Source of the DNA: Rhodovulum sp.
GTDB lineage: Bacteria > Pseudomonadota > Alphaproteobacteria > Rhodobacterales > Rhodobacteraceae
Assembly (NCBI GenBank): GCA_002706605.1
Contig: PALT01000033.1
Span: 405,674-469,673 of the forward strand
Direction: 5' to 3'
Length of the DNA: 64,000 bases
The position numbers were made by a program, and so were the translations under genes. Positions 18,518-27,106 of this stretch are shown here, piece after piece. Numbering within the stretch: the stretch's first letter is position 1; every line of letters begins with the position of its first letter. Below the pieces are notes generated by a model. That model saw only the letters and a program-made list of their open reading frames with translations. It was not told the DNA's origin and did no database searches.

Positions 18518-19558
18518 ATGGCGGACATCACGGTTTTCGGGGCGGGGGCATTTGGCCTGTCGGTGGCGTTTGAATGCGCGCGACGCGGGGCCAAGGTGCG
18601 CGTGATCGAACGCCGCGCCGTGGGGGCAGGGTCCAGCGGCGGGATCGTCGGCGCGCTTGCCCCGCACACGCCCGAAAACTGGAACCCGAAAAAGGCGTTT
18701 CAATTCGACAGTCTGATCATGGCCGCCGATTTTTGGGGCGCGGTGGAACACATCGGCGGGGAAACGGCGGGCTATGCACGGTCGGGGCGGGTTCAGCCGA
18801 TTGCGGACGATCATGCCCTATCCCTTGCGATGGAGCGCGCCGAAAACGCCCGCACCCTGTGGCAGGGTCTGGCGGAATGGCACGTGGTGGATGCGGCGGA
18901 TATGGACTGGGCCCCGCCAAGCCCCACGGGCAAGGTGATCCACGATACGCTAAGCGCGCGTCTTTATCCCGCGCGGGCCTGTGCGGCATTGGCGGCGGCG
19001 ATCCGTGCGCTGGGCGGTGAGATCCTGATCGGGGATCATGACGCGGCGCGGGGATCGGCGGTGGTTTGGGCCACAGGGTATGAGGGGTTGGAGCATCTGA
19101 CCGCCAATCATACCCGTTCCATGGGCGCAGGGGTCAAGGGACAGGCGGCTCTGTTGGCGTTTGACCGGCGGGATTTGCCGCAACTGTTTGCCGACACGTT
19201 GCATTTCATCCCGCATTACGATGGGACGCTGGCTATCGGGTCGACATCGGAACGAGAATTCACCGATCCGACGGGCAATGACGCATTGGTGGAAGATCTT
19301 ATTGCACGTGCCCGTGCGGCGGTGCCGGACCTGCGCGATGCCAAGGTGGTCCGCACTTGGGCCGGTGTCCGCCCCCGCGCGCGCAGCCGTGCGCCGATGA
19401 TCGGTCCCTATCCGGGCGAGCCCGGGCAGTTCATCGCGAATGGCGGGTTCAAGATCGGGTTTGGCATGGCGCCCAAGGTGGCGGCGGTCATGGCCGATCT
19501 GATCCTGAACGACCATGACACTATCCCCGACCCGTTTCGGGTCGAGGCGAATTTCTAA
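18518..19558 (+). CDS. FAD-dependent oxidoreductase (DAO family), MnmC oxidase-like
   Basis: 346 residues starting MADITVFGAGAFGL; the dinucleotide-binding GxGxxG is at residues 8-13. The DAO fold continues to RARSRAPMIGPYPGEPGQF and FKIGFGMAPKVA near the C-terminus. The position, back to back with mnmD, suggests it performs the oxidase step that converts cmnm5U to nm5U at tRNA wobble position 34. An amino-acid oxidase role cannot be excluded, since DAO-family sequences diverge widely. Confidence 0.85.
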   Translation: MADITVFGAGAFGLSVAFECARRGAKVRVIERRAVGAGSSGGIVGALAPHTPENWNPKKAFQFDSLIMAADFWGAVEHIGGETAGYARSGRVQPIADDHALSLAMERAENARTLWQGLAEWHVVDAADMDWAPPSPTGKVIHDTLSARLYPARACAALAAAIRALGGEILIGDHDAARGSAVVWATGYEGLEHLTANHTRSMGAGVKGQAALLAFDRRDLPQLFADTLHFIPHYDGTLAIGSTSEREFTDPTGNDALVEDLIARARAAVPDLRDAKVVRTWAGVRPRARSRAPMIGPYPGEPGQFIANGGFKIGFGMAPKVAAVMADLILNDHDTIPDPFRVEANF

Positions 19559-19562
19559 ACGA

Positions 19563-20111
19563 CTAGACCGGCAGGCCCGCGGCCTTGCGCAGGCCCTCCA
19601 TCAGGGATTTCAGCGCCTTCATGTTGATCTCGTTGGTCAGGTTGCCGTCCTCATCGAACTGCTGGCTGGTCTGACCGACCAGAACCTCGGGCCCGTACAA
19701 AAGATGCGGGCGGAACGGGGTCATGCAGTGGCGCAGGGCAAATTGCGTCCGCTCACCCCCCGCACGGCCACCCGTGGCCGACATGATCGCGACGGGCTTT
19801 GAGGCCCACGGGTTGCCCTCGGTCCGGCTGACCCAGTCGAGCGCGTTTTTTAGAACGCCCGAAACGGATTTGTTGTACTCGGGTCCCGAAATCACCACCG
19901 CATCGGCGGCGGCGATTTGATCGGCAAGGGTCTGTACCTCGGGCGGGATGCCCTCGGCCTCTTCCAGATCGCCATCATAAAGCGGCAGGCGCAGGTTTGC
20001 GAATTCGAAACGGTCTGGGTTGAATTGGCGCTTCGCCTCATGCACCAGTCTCGTGTTAAAGGATCCGGCCCGCAAAGAGCCCGAAATTCCAAGCAAAAAT
20101 GACTCTGACAT
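19563..20111 (-). CDS. NADPH-dependent FMN reductase
   Basis: 182 residues from the ATG at 20111 (MSESFLLGISGSLRAGS), a flavodoxin-like fold. The phosphate-binding loop GSLRAGSFN and the SGPEYNKSVSGVLKNALDW block match the NADPH_FMN_reductase family. Such enzymes reduce flavins, quinones, azo compounds or chromate. A near-consensus promoter and a perfect palindrome lie immediately upstream, so it is probably an inducible stress gene. It converges with the FAD oxidoreductase. Confidence 0.9.
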   Translation of the reverse strand: MSESFLLGISGSLRAGSFNTRLVHEAKRQFNPDRFEFANLRLPLYDGDLEEAEGIPPEVQTLADQIAAADAVVISGPEYNKSVSGVLKNALDWVSRTEGNPWASKPVAIMSATGGRAGGERTQFALRHCMTPFRPHLLYGPEVLVGQTSQQFDEDGNLTNEINMKALKSLMEGLRKAAGLPV

Positions 20112-20119
20112 CGTTCGTC

Positions 20120-20165
20120 CAATAGTTGTTCTATTGTGATGTATGGTCAGGTTTACCGGCGTCAA
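20120..20165 (-). promoter_or_regulatory. Promoter and palindromic operator of the FMN reductase gene
   Basis: On the minus strand a -35 TTGACG (20165-20160), a 16-base spacer and a -10 TACATC (20143-20138) are followed at once by CAATAG-N5-CTATTG (20136-20120), a perfect 6-bp inverted repeat. The repeat covers the expected transcription start, as a repressor site would. The start codon is 9 bases further on. Confidence 0.6.
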
Positions 20166-20171
20166 CCGCGC

Positions 20172-20642
20172 CTAGGCGGGGATCTTCTTGCGGAAAATGA
20201 TGCTGGTCGGGTGATCGAACCCGTCGTGGGTGAATTCATCACACTGCAAGAACCCCATCGCCGCAAAGGTTGTGTGGTTCTCGAACAACTCTACGCGCGT
20301 GTGCAATTCGACCTCGGTCAGGCCCAGAGCGGCGGCGCGTTCTTCGGCCTTGGCGATCAGAGCGCGGGCATAGCCACGGCCGCGATGCGTGCTGGCGACG
20401 GCGAGTTTGCCGAGATACAGGATATTGTGTTTGGGCGTTAGAAACACACAGGCAACAGGTGTGCTGCGATCCTCAATCACCCAAATCTCGCATTCGGTTG
20501 CAGTCTGCCGCAGGGTGTCGACCGTCAGTTGGTGCATCGAACTGGGGGGATCAATTCGCCCATCCATATATGCAAAAGACGTCCGTATCAGCCGAAGCAG
20601 GGCTGACCAGTCGTATGGGTCTTTGGCGCGCAGTGGGTTCAT
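20172..20642 (-). CDS. GNAT family N-acetyltransferase
   Basis: 156 residues. The acetyl-CoA site is visible as LGKLAVASTHRGRGYARALIAKAEERA (motif A, R/Q-x-x-G-x-G/A). Small single-domain GNAT proteins acetylate amines or protein N-termini; the substrate is unknown. There is no ribosome binding site, and a possible promoter ends 9 bases before the ATG, so the mRNA may be nearly leaderless. Confidence 0.85.
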   Translation of the reverse strand: MNPLRAKDPYDWSALLRLIRTSFAYMDGRIDPPSSMHQLTVDTLRQTATECEIWVIEDRSTPVACVFLTPKHNILYLGKLAVASTHRGRGYARALIAKAEERAAALGLTEVELHTRVELFENHTTFAAMGFLQCDEFTHDGFDHPTSIIFRKKIPA

Positions 20643-20679
20643 ATAAGGTAATGATTAGCCTGTTCTTTTCCGATGGCAA
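20643..20679 (-). promoter_or_regulatory. Candidate promoter of the GNAT gene, nearly leaderless
   Basis: Minus strand: TTGCCA (20679-20674), 16 bases, TAATCA (20657-20652), then 9 bases to the ATG. No Shine-Dalgarno sequence is present in that stretch. Confidence 0.4.
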
Positions 20680-20721
20680 GGCCTTATCCACCTTTGGCAA
20701 TTCCATTGACGCAATCGCCCT

Positions 20722-20754
20722 AAAAAATGCGCGGCCACCTGATGGTGACCGCGC
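20722..20754 (-). terminator. Intrinsic terminator after the 10-TM membrane protein gene
   Basis: On the minus strand an 11-bp stem (GCGCGGTCACC / GGTGGCCGCGC, one G-U pair) with an ATCA loop is followed by a T-run of six. Confidence 0.85.
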
Positions 20755-20796
20755 GGGGATCCTGCCCCTTTCGGGATTGGGGCCGGGGCAGGAGGG

Positions 20797-22011
20797 TTAT
20801 TCGGCCGGAACCGAATGGGGGGCGGGCGTGGACCCAAAGTGTTTGCGGTTCAGGCGCAGGACCAGAACGATCATCGCGAATTGGGCGATCAGGGCGAGGG
20901 CGCTGAGGCCCCAATAAGCGACGCCGAATTTCGCGATTGTACCGGTGGCCACCAGACCCTTGTTGATCCAAAAGTGCAGCAGAACCGACAGGGCCACGCC
21001 GGGACAGATCAGAGCGTAAGAGCCAGCCGATTTATCGGAACCGCTGATGTACTGTGCGGCGTAACCTTGGCGACCCAGAACCAACAGGCCCAGCCCGAGG
21101 AAGACCAACTGAATGCTCAGAACCTTGGTCAGGAACATCAGCGTGTCGATCGGGGTCGAATGGCCGTCGAACGTGGTGTGCATGCCGTGGTCCTGACGCA
21201 AAACCATGATCGACAGAACCGTCAGGATCGGGATCACGATCATCAAGGTCGGGCCGGATTCACGTGCCGTCCCGTGTTGCAGCATCGAGGCAAAGCCGGT
21301 GATCGCAGCCACTACCGCATAGACCAGTGCAGCAATCCCGAAGAAGGTCGACAGCAGGATGCTGATCGCGACGACTTGGGGCGTGGTGCTCATCGCGGCG
21401 GGGGCGGCAAGGCCAACGGCGACCATGGACAGGGCAAAGGCGGGCAACAGCTGGGCAAACGAGTTATGCGCGGTCATGTCGAACACGCCCCCCTTGGTCA
21501 GAACGCGGCCAAGGAAATCGCCGATCAACCGGAACGCCATCGCGCCGACGATCAGGAAGGCAATCATCGCAACGGGGAACATGTATTCCACGATCAGCCA
21601 CAGCTGCGGCACGAAGACCAACCCGATGATAAAGGCGACGTTGATCCCCATGGCAAGCGCAAGAGGCATCGCCAAAAGTTGGGTTTCGGCGTTGGTTTGG
21701 CGCAGTTTCTCATAGGCGGCGGTCTGACGGAACGCGCGGTATTGCGCGATGTTCCAGAACAAGGATTTCAGGTTTTGAAACCCAAAGAACGCGATGCCCG
21801 CATAGGCGGCGATGATCGCGGCGGTCTGCCAAGGCGAACCACCATTCAGCGCGCGCAGGATGTCCTCAAACACCGGAACGGGCTGGCCGGGGTGTTTCAC
21901 CCAGAACATCAGGTACATGAAAAAGGTGACGACCAAGCCCCCGGAACCGACCGAAGCCAGAAAATACAGGGGCGCGTATTGGCGGGGTGTCTGTGCGGGG
22001 GAGGGAGACAT
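20797..22011 (-). CDS. 10-TM integral membrane protein, TehA/SLAC1-like (possible TsoY family)
   Basis: 404 residues from the ATG at 22011 (GAGG 7 bases upstream). I count about ten hydrophobic segments and almost no soluble domain. The layout resembles the TehA/SLAC1 anion-channel or exporter class, and from memory the family that NCBI calls TsoY (seleno)protein; neither could be checked here. A lone Cys lies in a conserved-looking loop (SYALICPGVALSVLLHF) near the ninth segment, where a (seleno)cysteine residue could act. An exact SqrR-type operator sits 15 bases upstream of the start, which suggests control by reactive sulfur species. Substrate unknown; sulfite or another sulfur anion is a guess. 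Confidence 0.65.
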   Translation of the reverse strand: MSPSPAQTPRQYAPLYFLASVGSGGLVVTFFMYLMFWVKHPGQPVPVFEDILRALNGGSPWQTAAIIAAYAGIAFFGFQNLKSLFWNIAQYRAFRQTAAYEKLRQTNAETQLLAMPLALAMGINVAFIIGLVFVPQLWLIVEYMFPVAMIAFLIVGAMAFRLIGDFLGRVLTKGGVFDMTAHNSFAQLLPAFALSMVAVGLAAPAAMSTTPQVVAISILLSTFFGIAALVYAVVAAITGFASMLQHGTARESGPTLMIVIPILTVLSIMVLRQDHGMHTTFDGHSTPIDTLMFLTKVLSIQLVFLGLGLLVLGRQGYAAQYISGSDKSAGSYALICPGVALSVLLHFWINKGLVATGTIAKFGVAYWGLSALALIAQFAMIVLVLRLNRKHFGSTPAPHSVPAE

Positions 22012-22025
22012 ATTGAACCTCATAC

Positions 22026-22041
22026 ATTCAGTAATATGAAT
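22026..22041 (-). promoter_or_regulatory. Candidate SqrR/BigR-type operator (ATTC-N8-GAAT)
   Basis: ATTC (22026-22029), 8 bases, GAAT (22038-22041): an exact match to the published SqrR consensus of Rhodobacter capsulatus as I remember it. It lies in a very AT-rich 60-base stretch upstream of the 10-TM protein gene and overlaps a possible -10 (TATTAC). No sqrR/bigR gene is in the window. Confidence 0.55.
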
Positions 22042-22129
22042 ACATATACATATGCAAAATTATGAATACAACTATTAACCGAACCTTAACCCCCGCGCGG
22101 GACCCTGTGCGAAAACGAACAGGGACGAC

Positions 22130-22426
22130 ATGCGATATCTTTTTCTAACTCTGGCAATGGCTTGCGCGGCCTGTGATAGCCCAAGCATCACAATGGCGGG
22201 CGCAACGAAAACGGTTGTTCAGGTCGAGCAGAGCACGTTTTCGGTCTATCAACTGGGCGATCGGGTCGAGGTTATTCGCACGAATATCGAATATGGCCGT
22301 GATGCAAAGGGCATCATGGCGCGGGCGATTGCCGCGATTCCCCTTGCGACGGGCTGTGAGGTTGTTCCGGGCAGTTTGGATGGCGATCCGGCCTTGCTAA
22401 CGGCCAAGGTGCATTGCCCGACCTAG
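22130..22426 (+). CDS. Small putative lipoprotein of unknown function
   Basis: 98 residues starting MRYLFLTLAMACAACDS with AGGGAC upstream. The signal peptide has two candidate lipobox Cys residues (ACAAC), so the mature protein would be about 83 residues, anchored by a lipid. The remainder (TVVQVEQSTFSVYQLGDRVEVIRTN ... CEVVPGSLDGDPALLTAKVHC) shows a possible Cys pair but no family I recognise. It is divergent from the 10-TM protein gene, with about 118 bases between, and may share its control region. Confidence 0.7.
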   Translation: MRYLFLTLAMACAACDSPSITMAGATKTVVQVEQSTFSVYQLGDRVEVIRTNIEYGRDAKGIMARAIAAIPLATGCEVVPGSLDGDPALLTAKVHCPT

Positions 22427-22436
22427 ACGCGCGGGC

Positions 22437-22895
22437 CTAGGCGGTCAGGGATTTTTGCATAAATACGCTGGCCTCAATCGCCTCATACCCGCCAAAGGGG
22501 CCGCATTCCGCGTATCCCAGCGACCGGTAAAGGGCCAAGGCCGCGACCAAGGGCGGGCCGCTTTCTAGTTTGATGTCAGACAGGCCGCGCTCCCGCGCGC
22601 GGGTCTCAAGCGCGGCCATCAGGGCCTGCGCGATCCCTTGGCCACGGGCGGCGGGGTCGACGAACATGCGCTTGATCTCGCCATAGCCACCCATATCGAC
22701 CAACGCGACACAGCCGACCGGTTGCCCCTCCATCCGCGCCACCAGAAAATCGGTGTCCGTAGTGTCCAGTTCCTCGGGCGAAAAGGTGAAACATTCGTCT
22801 TCGGAAAACACGGCGCGCAGGGCGGCCTCGCTGCCGTCAATCAAGGCACGGGAACTGTCAGAAACGGGGCTTTCTAGGGTGATTTCGGTGGTCAC
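22437..22895 (-). CDS. GNAT family N-acetyltransferase
   Basis: 152 residues from a GTG at 22895, with AAAGGAA 7 bases upstream. Motif A reads MFVDPAARGQGIAQALMAALETRA, followed by LALYRSLGYAECGPF, typical of stand-alone GNAT enzymes. It converges with the small lipoprotein gene. Substrate unknown. Confidence 0.87.
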   Translation of the reverse strand: MTTEITLESPVSDSSRALIDGSEAALRAVFSEDECFTFSPEELDTTDTDFLVARMEGQPVGCVALVDMGGYGEIKRMFVDPAARGQGIAQALMAALETRARERGLSDIKLESGPPLVAALALYRSLGYAECGPFGGYEAIEASVFMQKSLTA

Positions 22896-23087
22896 GGTCG
22901 ATTCCTTTCACTGGAATTGGCCTGTGATCGGGGGCCAAAGTCAATCAATCTCCCCCGTCATATTGCGGCGCGAACCAATATCTTGTGGATAAGTCGCCTA
23001 TTTGGGCCACATCGGGTGGTGCGCGCTTGACTCACTATCCGTTCGGCCAAAGGATTTATCACCACGGGAATCAAACAGGGACCGGAT

Positions 23088-26000
23088 TTGCGTTTCAATC
23101 GCCTCAGACTCAATGGCTTTAAAAGCTTTGTCGATCCGACAGAGCTGATCATTGCCGATGGCCTGACCGGGGTGGTGGGGCCGAATGGCTGTGGCAAATC
23201 CAACCTGCTTGAGGCGCTGCGCTGGGTCATGGGGGAAAACCGCCCGACCGCCATGCGTGGCAGCGGGATGGAGGACGTGATCTTTGCCGGTGCGTCCAGC
23301 CGCCCCGCACGGAATTTCGCCGAAGTCTGTTTGACCATCGACAACACCGACCGCGTCGCGCCGCCGGGGTTCAACGATCAGGACATGTTGGAAATCGTGC
23401 GCCGGATCACGCGGGATGCGGGCTCGGCCTACAAGGCGAACACGCGGGATGTGAGGGCGCGCGACATTCAGATGTTGTTCGCGGATGCTTCGACTGGTGC
23501 GCATTCGCCCGCTCTGGTGCGGCAGGGGCAGATTTCGGAACTGATCAACGCCAAGCCCAAGGCGCGCCGCCGCATTCTGGAAGAGGCCGCCGGTATTTCG
23601 GGCCTGTATCAGCGTCGCCATGAGGCCGAGCTAAAGCTCAAGGGCGCCGAGACGAACCTTGCCCGCGTGGATGATGTCATCGAACAACTGGCCAGCCAGC
23701 TGTCGCAACTGGCCCGTCAGGCGCGTCAGGCCGCGCGTTATCGCCAGATCGGCGAGGACCTGCGCCAATCCGAGGGGATGTTGCTATACCGCCGTTGGAA
23801 AGAGGCGGATGAGACGCGTCTCAAGACCGAGCAGGACCTGACGGAACAGGTGAAAACCGCCGCGCAGGCCGAGGCGAATGCCCGCAAGGCCGCCGAGGCG
23901 CGGACCGAGGCCGAAACGATCCTGCCTCCCCTCCGCGAGGAAGAAGCGATTGCCGCCGCGATCCTACAGCGCCTGATCGTTGAGCGTGACGCCCTGTCCG
24001 ACCAAGAGGAACAGGCGCGTGCGGCAATCCAGACGTTGAACGCGCGGATCGAACAACTGGGCCTCGATATCGACCGTGAATCCGGGCTGAACCGCGATGC
24101 GGGTGAAACGATCGAACGTCTGGAGTGGGAACAGGATCAGTTGGCCAAGGCGGGTGACGGGTTCGACGACTCGCTTGAGGCCGCGTTGGAGGCCGCACAG
24201 GATGCCGCCGCCGTGCTGCAAGACCGCGAATCCGCCCTGTCGCAACTGACCGAGGATGTGGCCCGTCTGGCCGCGCGGCACCAATCCGCGAACCGGATGA
24301 TGGAGGACGCGGCGAAAACCGTGGCCAAGCATGACGCCGAAGCCGAGGTCGCCCGCAACGCCGTGGCCGCCGCACGTGAGGCGTTGGAAGAGGCGGCAGA
24401 GACGCTTGAGGTCGCTCAGGAAGAGCTGGAGACCGCATCCGCCACTGCCGAGTCCGCCGAAGAGGCATTGGCCGCCGCCGATGATGCCCGCGCCGATGCG
24501 CAACAGCGTGAATCCGATGCCCGCGCCGAACATTCCGAGGCTGAGGGCGAGGCCAGCGCCCTGCGCGCCGAGGCGGGCGCGCTTGCCCGTCTGGTCGAAC
24601 GTGACACGGTTGAGGACGGTCAGGTTCTGGACGATTTGCACGTCCATCCGGGGTATGAAAAGGCGCTGGGCGCGGCGCTGGGTGATGATCTGCGCGCGCC
24701 CGAGGTCGATGGCGCCGAGGCGTCTGGTTGGGTCAATCTGGCGCGTTATAACGAAACCTATGACCTGCCTGCAGGCGCCGACCCCCTGTCCGATCATGTG
24801 TCGGGCACGGTGTTGATGAACCGCCGTATGAACCAGATCGGTGTCGTGTCCGCCGCCGACGGCAACGCCCTGCAGTCCCAGTTGAAACCGGGTCAACGGC
24901 TGGTCTCGCTGGATGGGGATTTGTGGCGCTGGGACGGGTATCGCACGGGGGCCGAGGATGCGCCCTCCGCCGCTGCCCTGCGCCTGCAACAGTTGAACCG
25001 CTTGGGTGAGCTGAAACAGGATCTGGAGCAGGCGAATGCGCGCGCCCAAGGGGCCGCCAAGGCGCATGAGATGCTGAAACAGCGTCTTGCGGACTTGACC
25101 GAGGCCGACCGCCTTTCACGTCAGGCGCGGCGCGATGCGGATCGTTTGGTGGCCGATGCGGGCCGCGCCCTATCCCGCGCCGAGGCCGAGAAATCCATCG
25201 CGGCAAGCAAGCTGGAGAGCGCGGATTTGGCCGTCAAACGCCATGAGGATGAGGCGATGTTGGCCCGCGAACGCCTGTCGGAGGCGCGCGAGGCGATTGA
25301 GGATCTCGATGACCTCGAAGGGGCCCGCGCGCGGGTTGAGGACGTGCGCATGACGGTAGAGGCCGCGCGCATGACCATGATGGCGAAACGCTCGGCCCAT
25401 GATGAGTTGCGTCGCGAGGGCGATGCCCGCACCCGCCGCCGCCAAGAGGTGATCAAGGAACTGAGCGGTTGGCGCCACCGTCTGGAAACGGCGGGCAAGA
25501 GGATCGGGGAATTGTCCGAGCGGCGCGAGCAATCCCAAGAAGAATTGCGCGACGCGATGGAGCGCCCCGCCGAAATCGCCGAAAAACGCCAAGAGCTGGC
25601 CGAGGCGATTGAAACCGCCGAAACCCGTCGTCGTGCGGCCGCAGATAAACTGGCCGAGGCGGAAACGCACCTGCGCACCATTGAACAGTCGGAGCGTGAT
25701 CTGGAACGCAATGCGTCCGAGGCCCGTGAGGCCCGCGCGCGCGCCGAGGCGCGGGTCGAGGCCGCCCGCGAAACCGTTGCGGCCGCCGCCGAACGCATCG
25801 CCGAGGACCTTGAGACAAAACCCGAGGCCCTGTTGGAACAGTTGGGCGTGACGCCCGACGATATGCCGCCGTCCGACACGATTGAAAACGATGTGAACCG
25901 CCTGAAACGGCAGCGTGATGCGCTCGGCGCCGTCAACCTGCGCGCCGAAGAGGACGCAAAGGAGGTTCAGACTGAACATGATTCATTGGTGTCGGAAAAA

Positions 26001-26543
26001 GAGGACCTTGAGGAGGCGATCAAGGCCCTGCGCACCGGAATCGCCAGCCTGAACCGCGAAGGGCGCGAACGTCTGCTGACCGCATTTGAACAGGTGAACA
26101 GCAACTTTTCCCTGCTGTTCACGCACCTGTTCGGCGGGGGCGAGGCCAAGCTGGTCCTTGTGGAATCCGATGACCCGCTGGAGGCCGGTTTGGAAATCAT
26201 GTGCCAACCTCCGGGCAAAAAGCTGGCCACGCTCAGCCTGTTGTCGGGGGGCGAACAGACCCTGACGGCGCTGGCCCTGATTTTTGCGGTGTTCTTGGCC
26301 AACCCCGCGCCGATCTGTGTTCTAGACGAGGTCGACGCGCCCTTGGACGATGCGAACGTGACGCGGTTCTGCGACCTGCTGGATGAGATGACGCGCCGCG
26401 CCGATACGCGGTTCCTGATCATCACGCACCACGCCGTCACGATGAGCCGCATGGACCGCCTGTTTGGTGTAACCATGCAGGAACAAGGGGTTAGCCAGCT
26501 TGTGTCGGTCGACCTGAAAAAGGCAGAGCAGTTGGTCGCCTAG
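23088..26543 (+). CDS. smc: Chromosome segregation protein SMC
   Basis: 1151 residues, normal SMC length. The start is a TTG at 23088 with GGGA 6 bases upstream; the first residues MRFNRLRLNGFKSF are the usual SMC N-terminus and no ATG is available. Walker A GPNGCGKSN is at 31-39, two Ala/Glu-rich coiled coils flank a hinge near 510-640, and the C-terminal head carries LSGGEQTLTALAL (about 1050) and Walker B PICVLDEVDAPLDD (about 1080). It forms the ScpA/ScpB condensin that organises the chromosome. ScpAB are not in the window. Confidence 0.96.
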   Translation: MRFNRLRLNGFKSFVDPTELIIADGLTGVVGPNGCGKSNLLEALRWVMGENRPTAMRGSGMEDVIFAGASSRPARNFAEVCLTIDNTDRVAPPGFNDQDMLEIVRRITRDAGSAYKANTRDVRARDIQMLFADASTGAHSPALVRQGQISELINAKPKARRRILEEAAGISGLYQRRHEAELKLKGAETNLARVDDVIEQLASQLSQLARQARQAARYRQIGEDLRQSEGMLLYRRWKEADETRLKTEQDLTEQVKTAAQAEANARKAAEARTEAETILPPLREEEAIAAAILQRLIVERDALSDQEEQARAAIQTLNARIEQLGLDIDRESGLNRDAGETIERLEWEQDQLAKAGDGFDDSLEAALEAAQDAAAVLQDRESALSQLTEDVARLAARHQSANRMMEDAAKTVAKHDAEAEVARNAVAAAREALEEAAETLEVAQEELETASATAESAEEALAAADDARADAQQRESDARAEHSEAEGEASALRAEAGALARLVERDTVEDGQVLDDLHVHPGYEKALGAALGDDLRAPEVDGAEASGWVNLARYNETYDLPAGADPLSDHVSGTVLMNRRMNQIGVVSAADGNALQSQLKPGQRLVSLDGDLWRWDGYRTGAEDAPSAAALRLQQLNRLGELKQDLEQANARAQGAAKAHEMLKQRLADLTEADRLSRQARRDADRLVADAGRALSRAEAEKSIAASKLESADLAVKRHEDEAMLARERLSEAREAIEDLDDLEGARARVEDVRMTVEAARMTMMAKRSAHDELRREGDARTRRRQEVIKELSGWRHRLETAGKRIGELSERREQSQEELRDAMERPAEIAEKRQELAEAIETAETRRRAAADKLAEAETHLRTIEQSERDLERNASEAREARARAEARVEAARETVAAAAERIAEDLETKPEALLEQLGVTPDDMPPSDTIENDVNRLKRQRDALGAVNLRAEEDAKEVQTEHDSLVSEKEDLEEAIKALRTGIASLNREGRERLLTAFEQVNSNFSLLFTHLFGGGEAKLVLVESDDPLEAGLEIMCQPPGKKLATLSLLSGGEQTLTALALIFAVFLANPAPICVLDEVDAPLDDANVTRFCDLLDEMTRRADTRFLIITHHAVTMSRMDRLFGVTMQEQGVSQLVSVDLKKAEQLVA

Positions 26544-27106
26544 GCGGGCAGCTTGATCAGGCGGTCGGTGATTTTGACCGTGCCGCTTTGTACGATCTCA
26601 CAAAGGACACCGCGCAGACGCAGCGGGATGTGGTCAGGCAGATTGATCCATTCCTTGGCCGTATCGCCATATCGCGCGCGCCATTTCACGCAGCCGTCGT
26701 TGAACACGTCACTGACGCGCAACACCGCCGTGCCCGCCCCGATCAATGTGCCGGTGGTGAGGTTCGCCTCGGTCATGTTCATATCGGCAATGATCGTGTC
26801 ACCGGGGTGGAGGTCGCTGGCATCATGTCGCCCGACCACGGCGTCATAGGTTCGACGCGGCAGGATCGACACCTGAATACGCGGATCGGGTGTGCCATCG
26901 TCGCGGCGCAGCCATGCGTGTTCCCGCCATCGGTCGCGATGAACGCCGTTCAGTTGGTCGAGCGACAGTTCATCCACAAAAGTCCGCGCGCCAAAGGTTT
27001 CGCGATAACACAGGGTCGAAATCGGCGCATCCGTGACTGGCGCGTTCAGGATATCCGGAACGGCGGCCATGAGGTCGGCCATAGATGCACCGGTGGGATG
27101 GCTCAC
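26540..27106 (-). CDS. MOSC domain-containing protein
   Basis: About 188 residues if translation starts at the GTG at 27106, which overlaps the stop of the transglycosylase gene (GTGA); an ATG at 27082 and one at 27136 are alternatives. The MOSC core is seen in DELSLDQLNGVHRDRW, HPGDTIIADMNMTEANLTTGTLIGAG and the Cys-containing DGCVKWRARYGD. MOSC proteins carry sulfur or use the molybdenum cofactor. The specific role is unknown. The end overlaps the smc stop by 4 bases (convergent). Confidence 0.85.
   Translation of the reverse strand: MSHPTGASMADLMAAVPDILNAPVTDAPISTLCYRETFGARTFVDELSLDQLNGVHRDRWREHAWLRRDDGTPDPRIQVSILPRRTYDAVVGRHDASDLHPGDTIIADMNMTEANLTTGTLIGAGTAVLRVSDVFNDGCVKWRARYGDTAKEWINLPDHIPLRLRGVLCEIVQSGTVKITDRLIKLPA

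Noticed and set aside
23964..25067. A 367-codon open frame antisense to smc
   Set aside because: The Ala/Glu-rich coiled-coil codons of smc leave long open mirror frames; no start context or homology.
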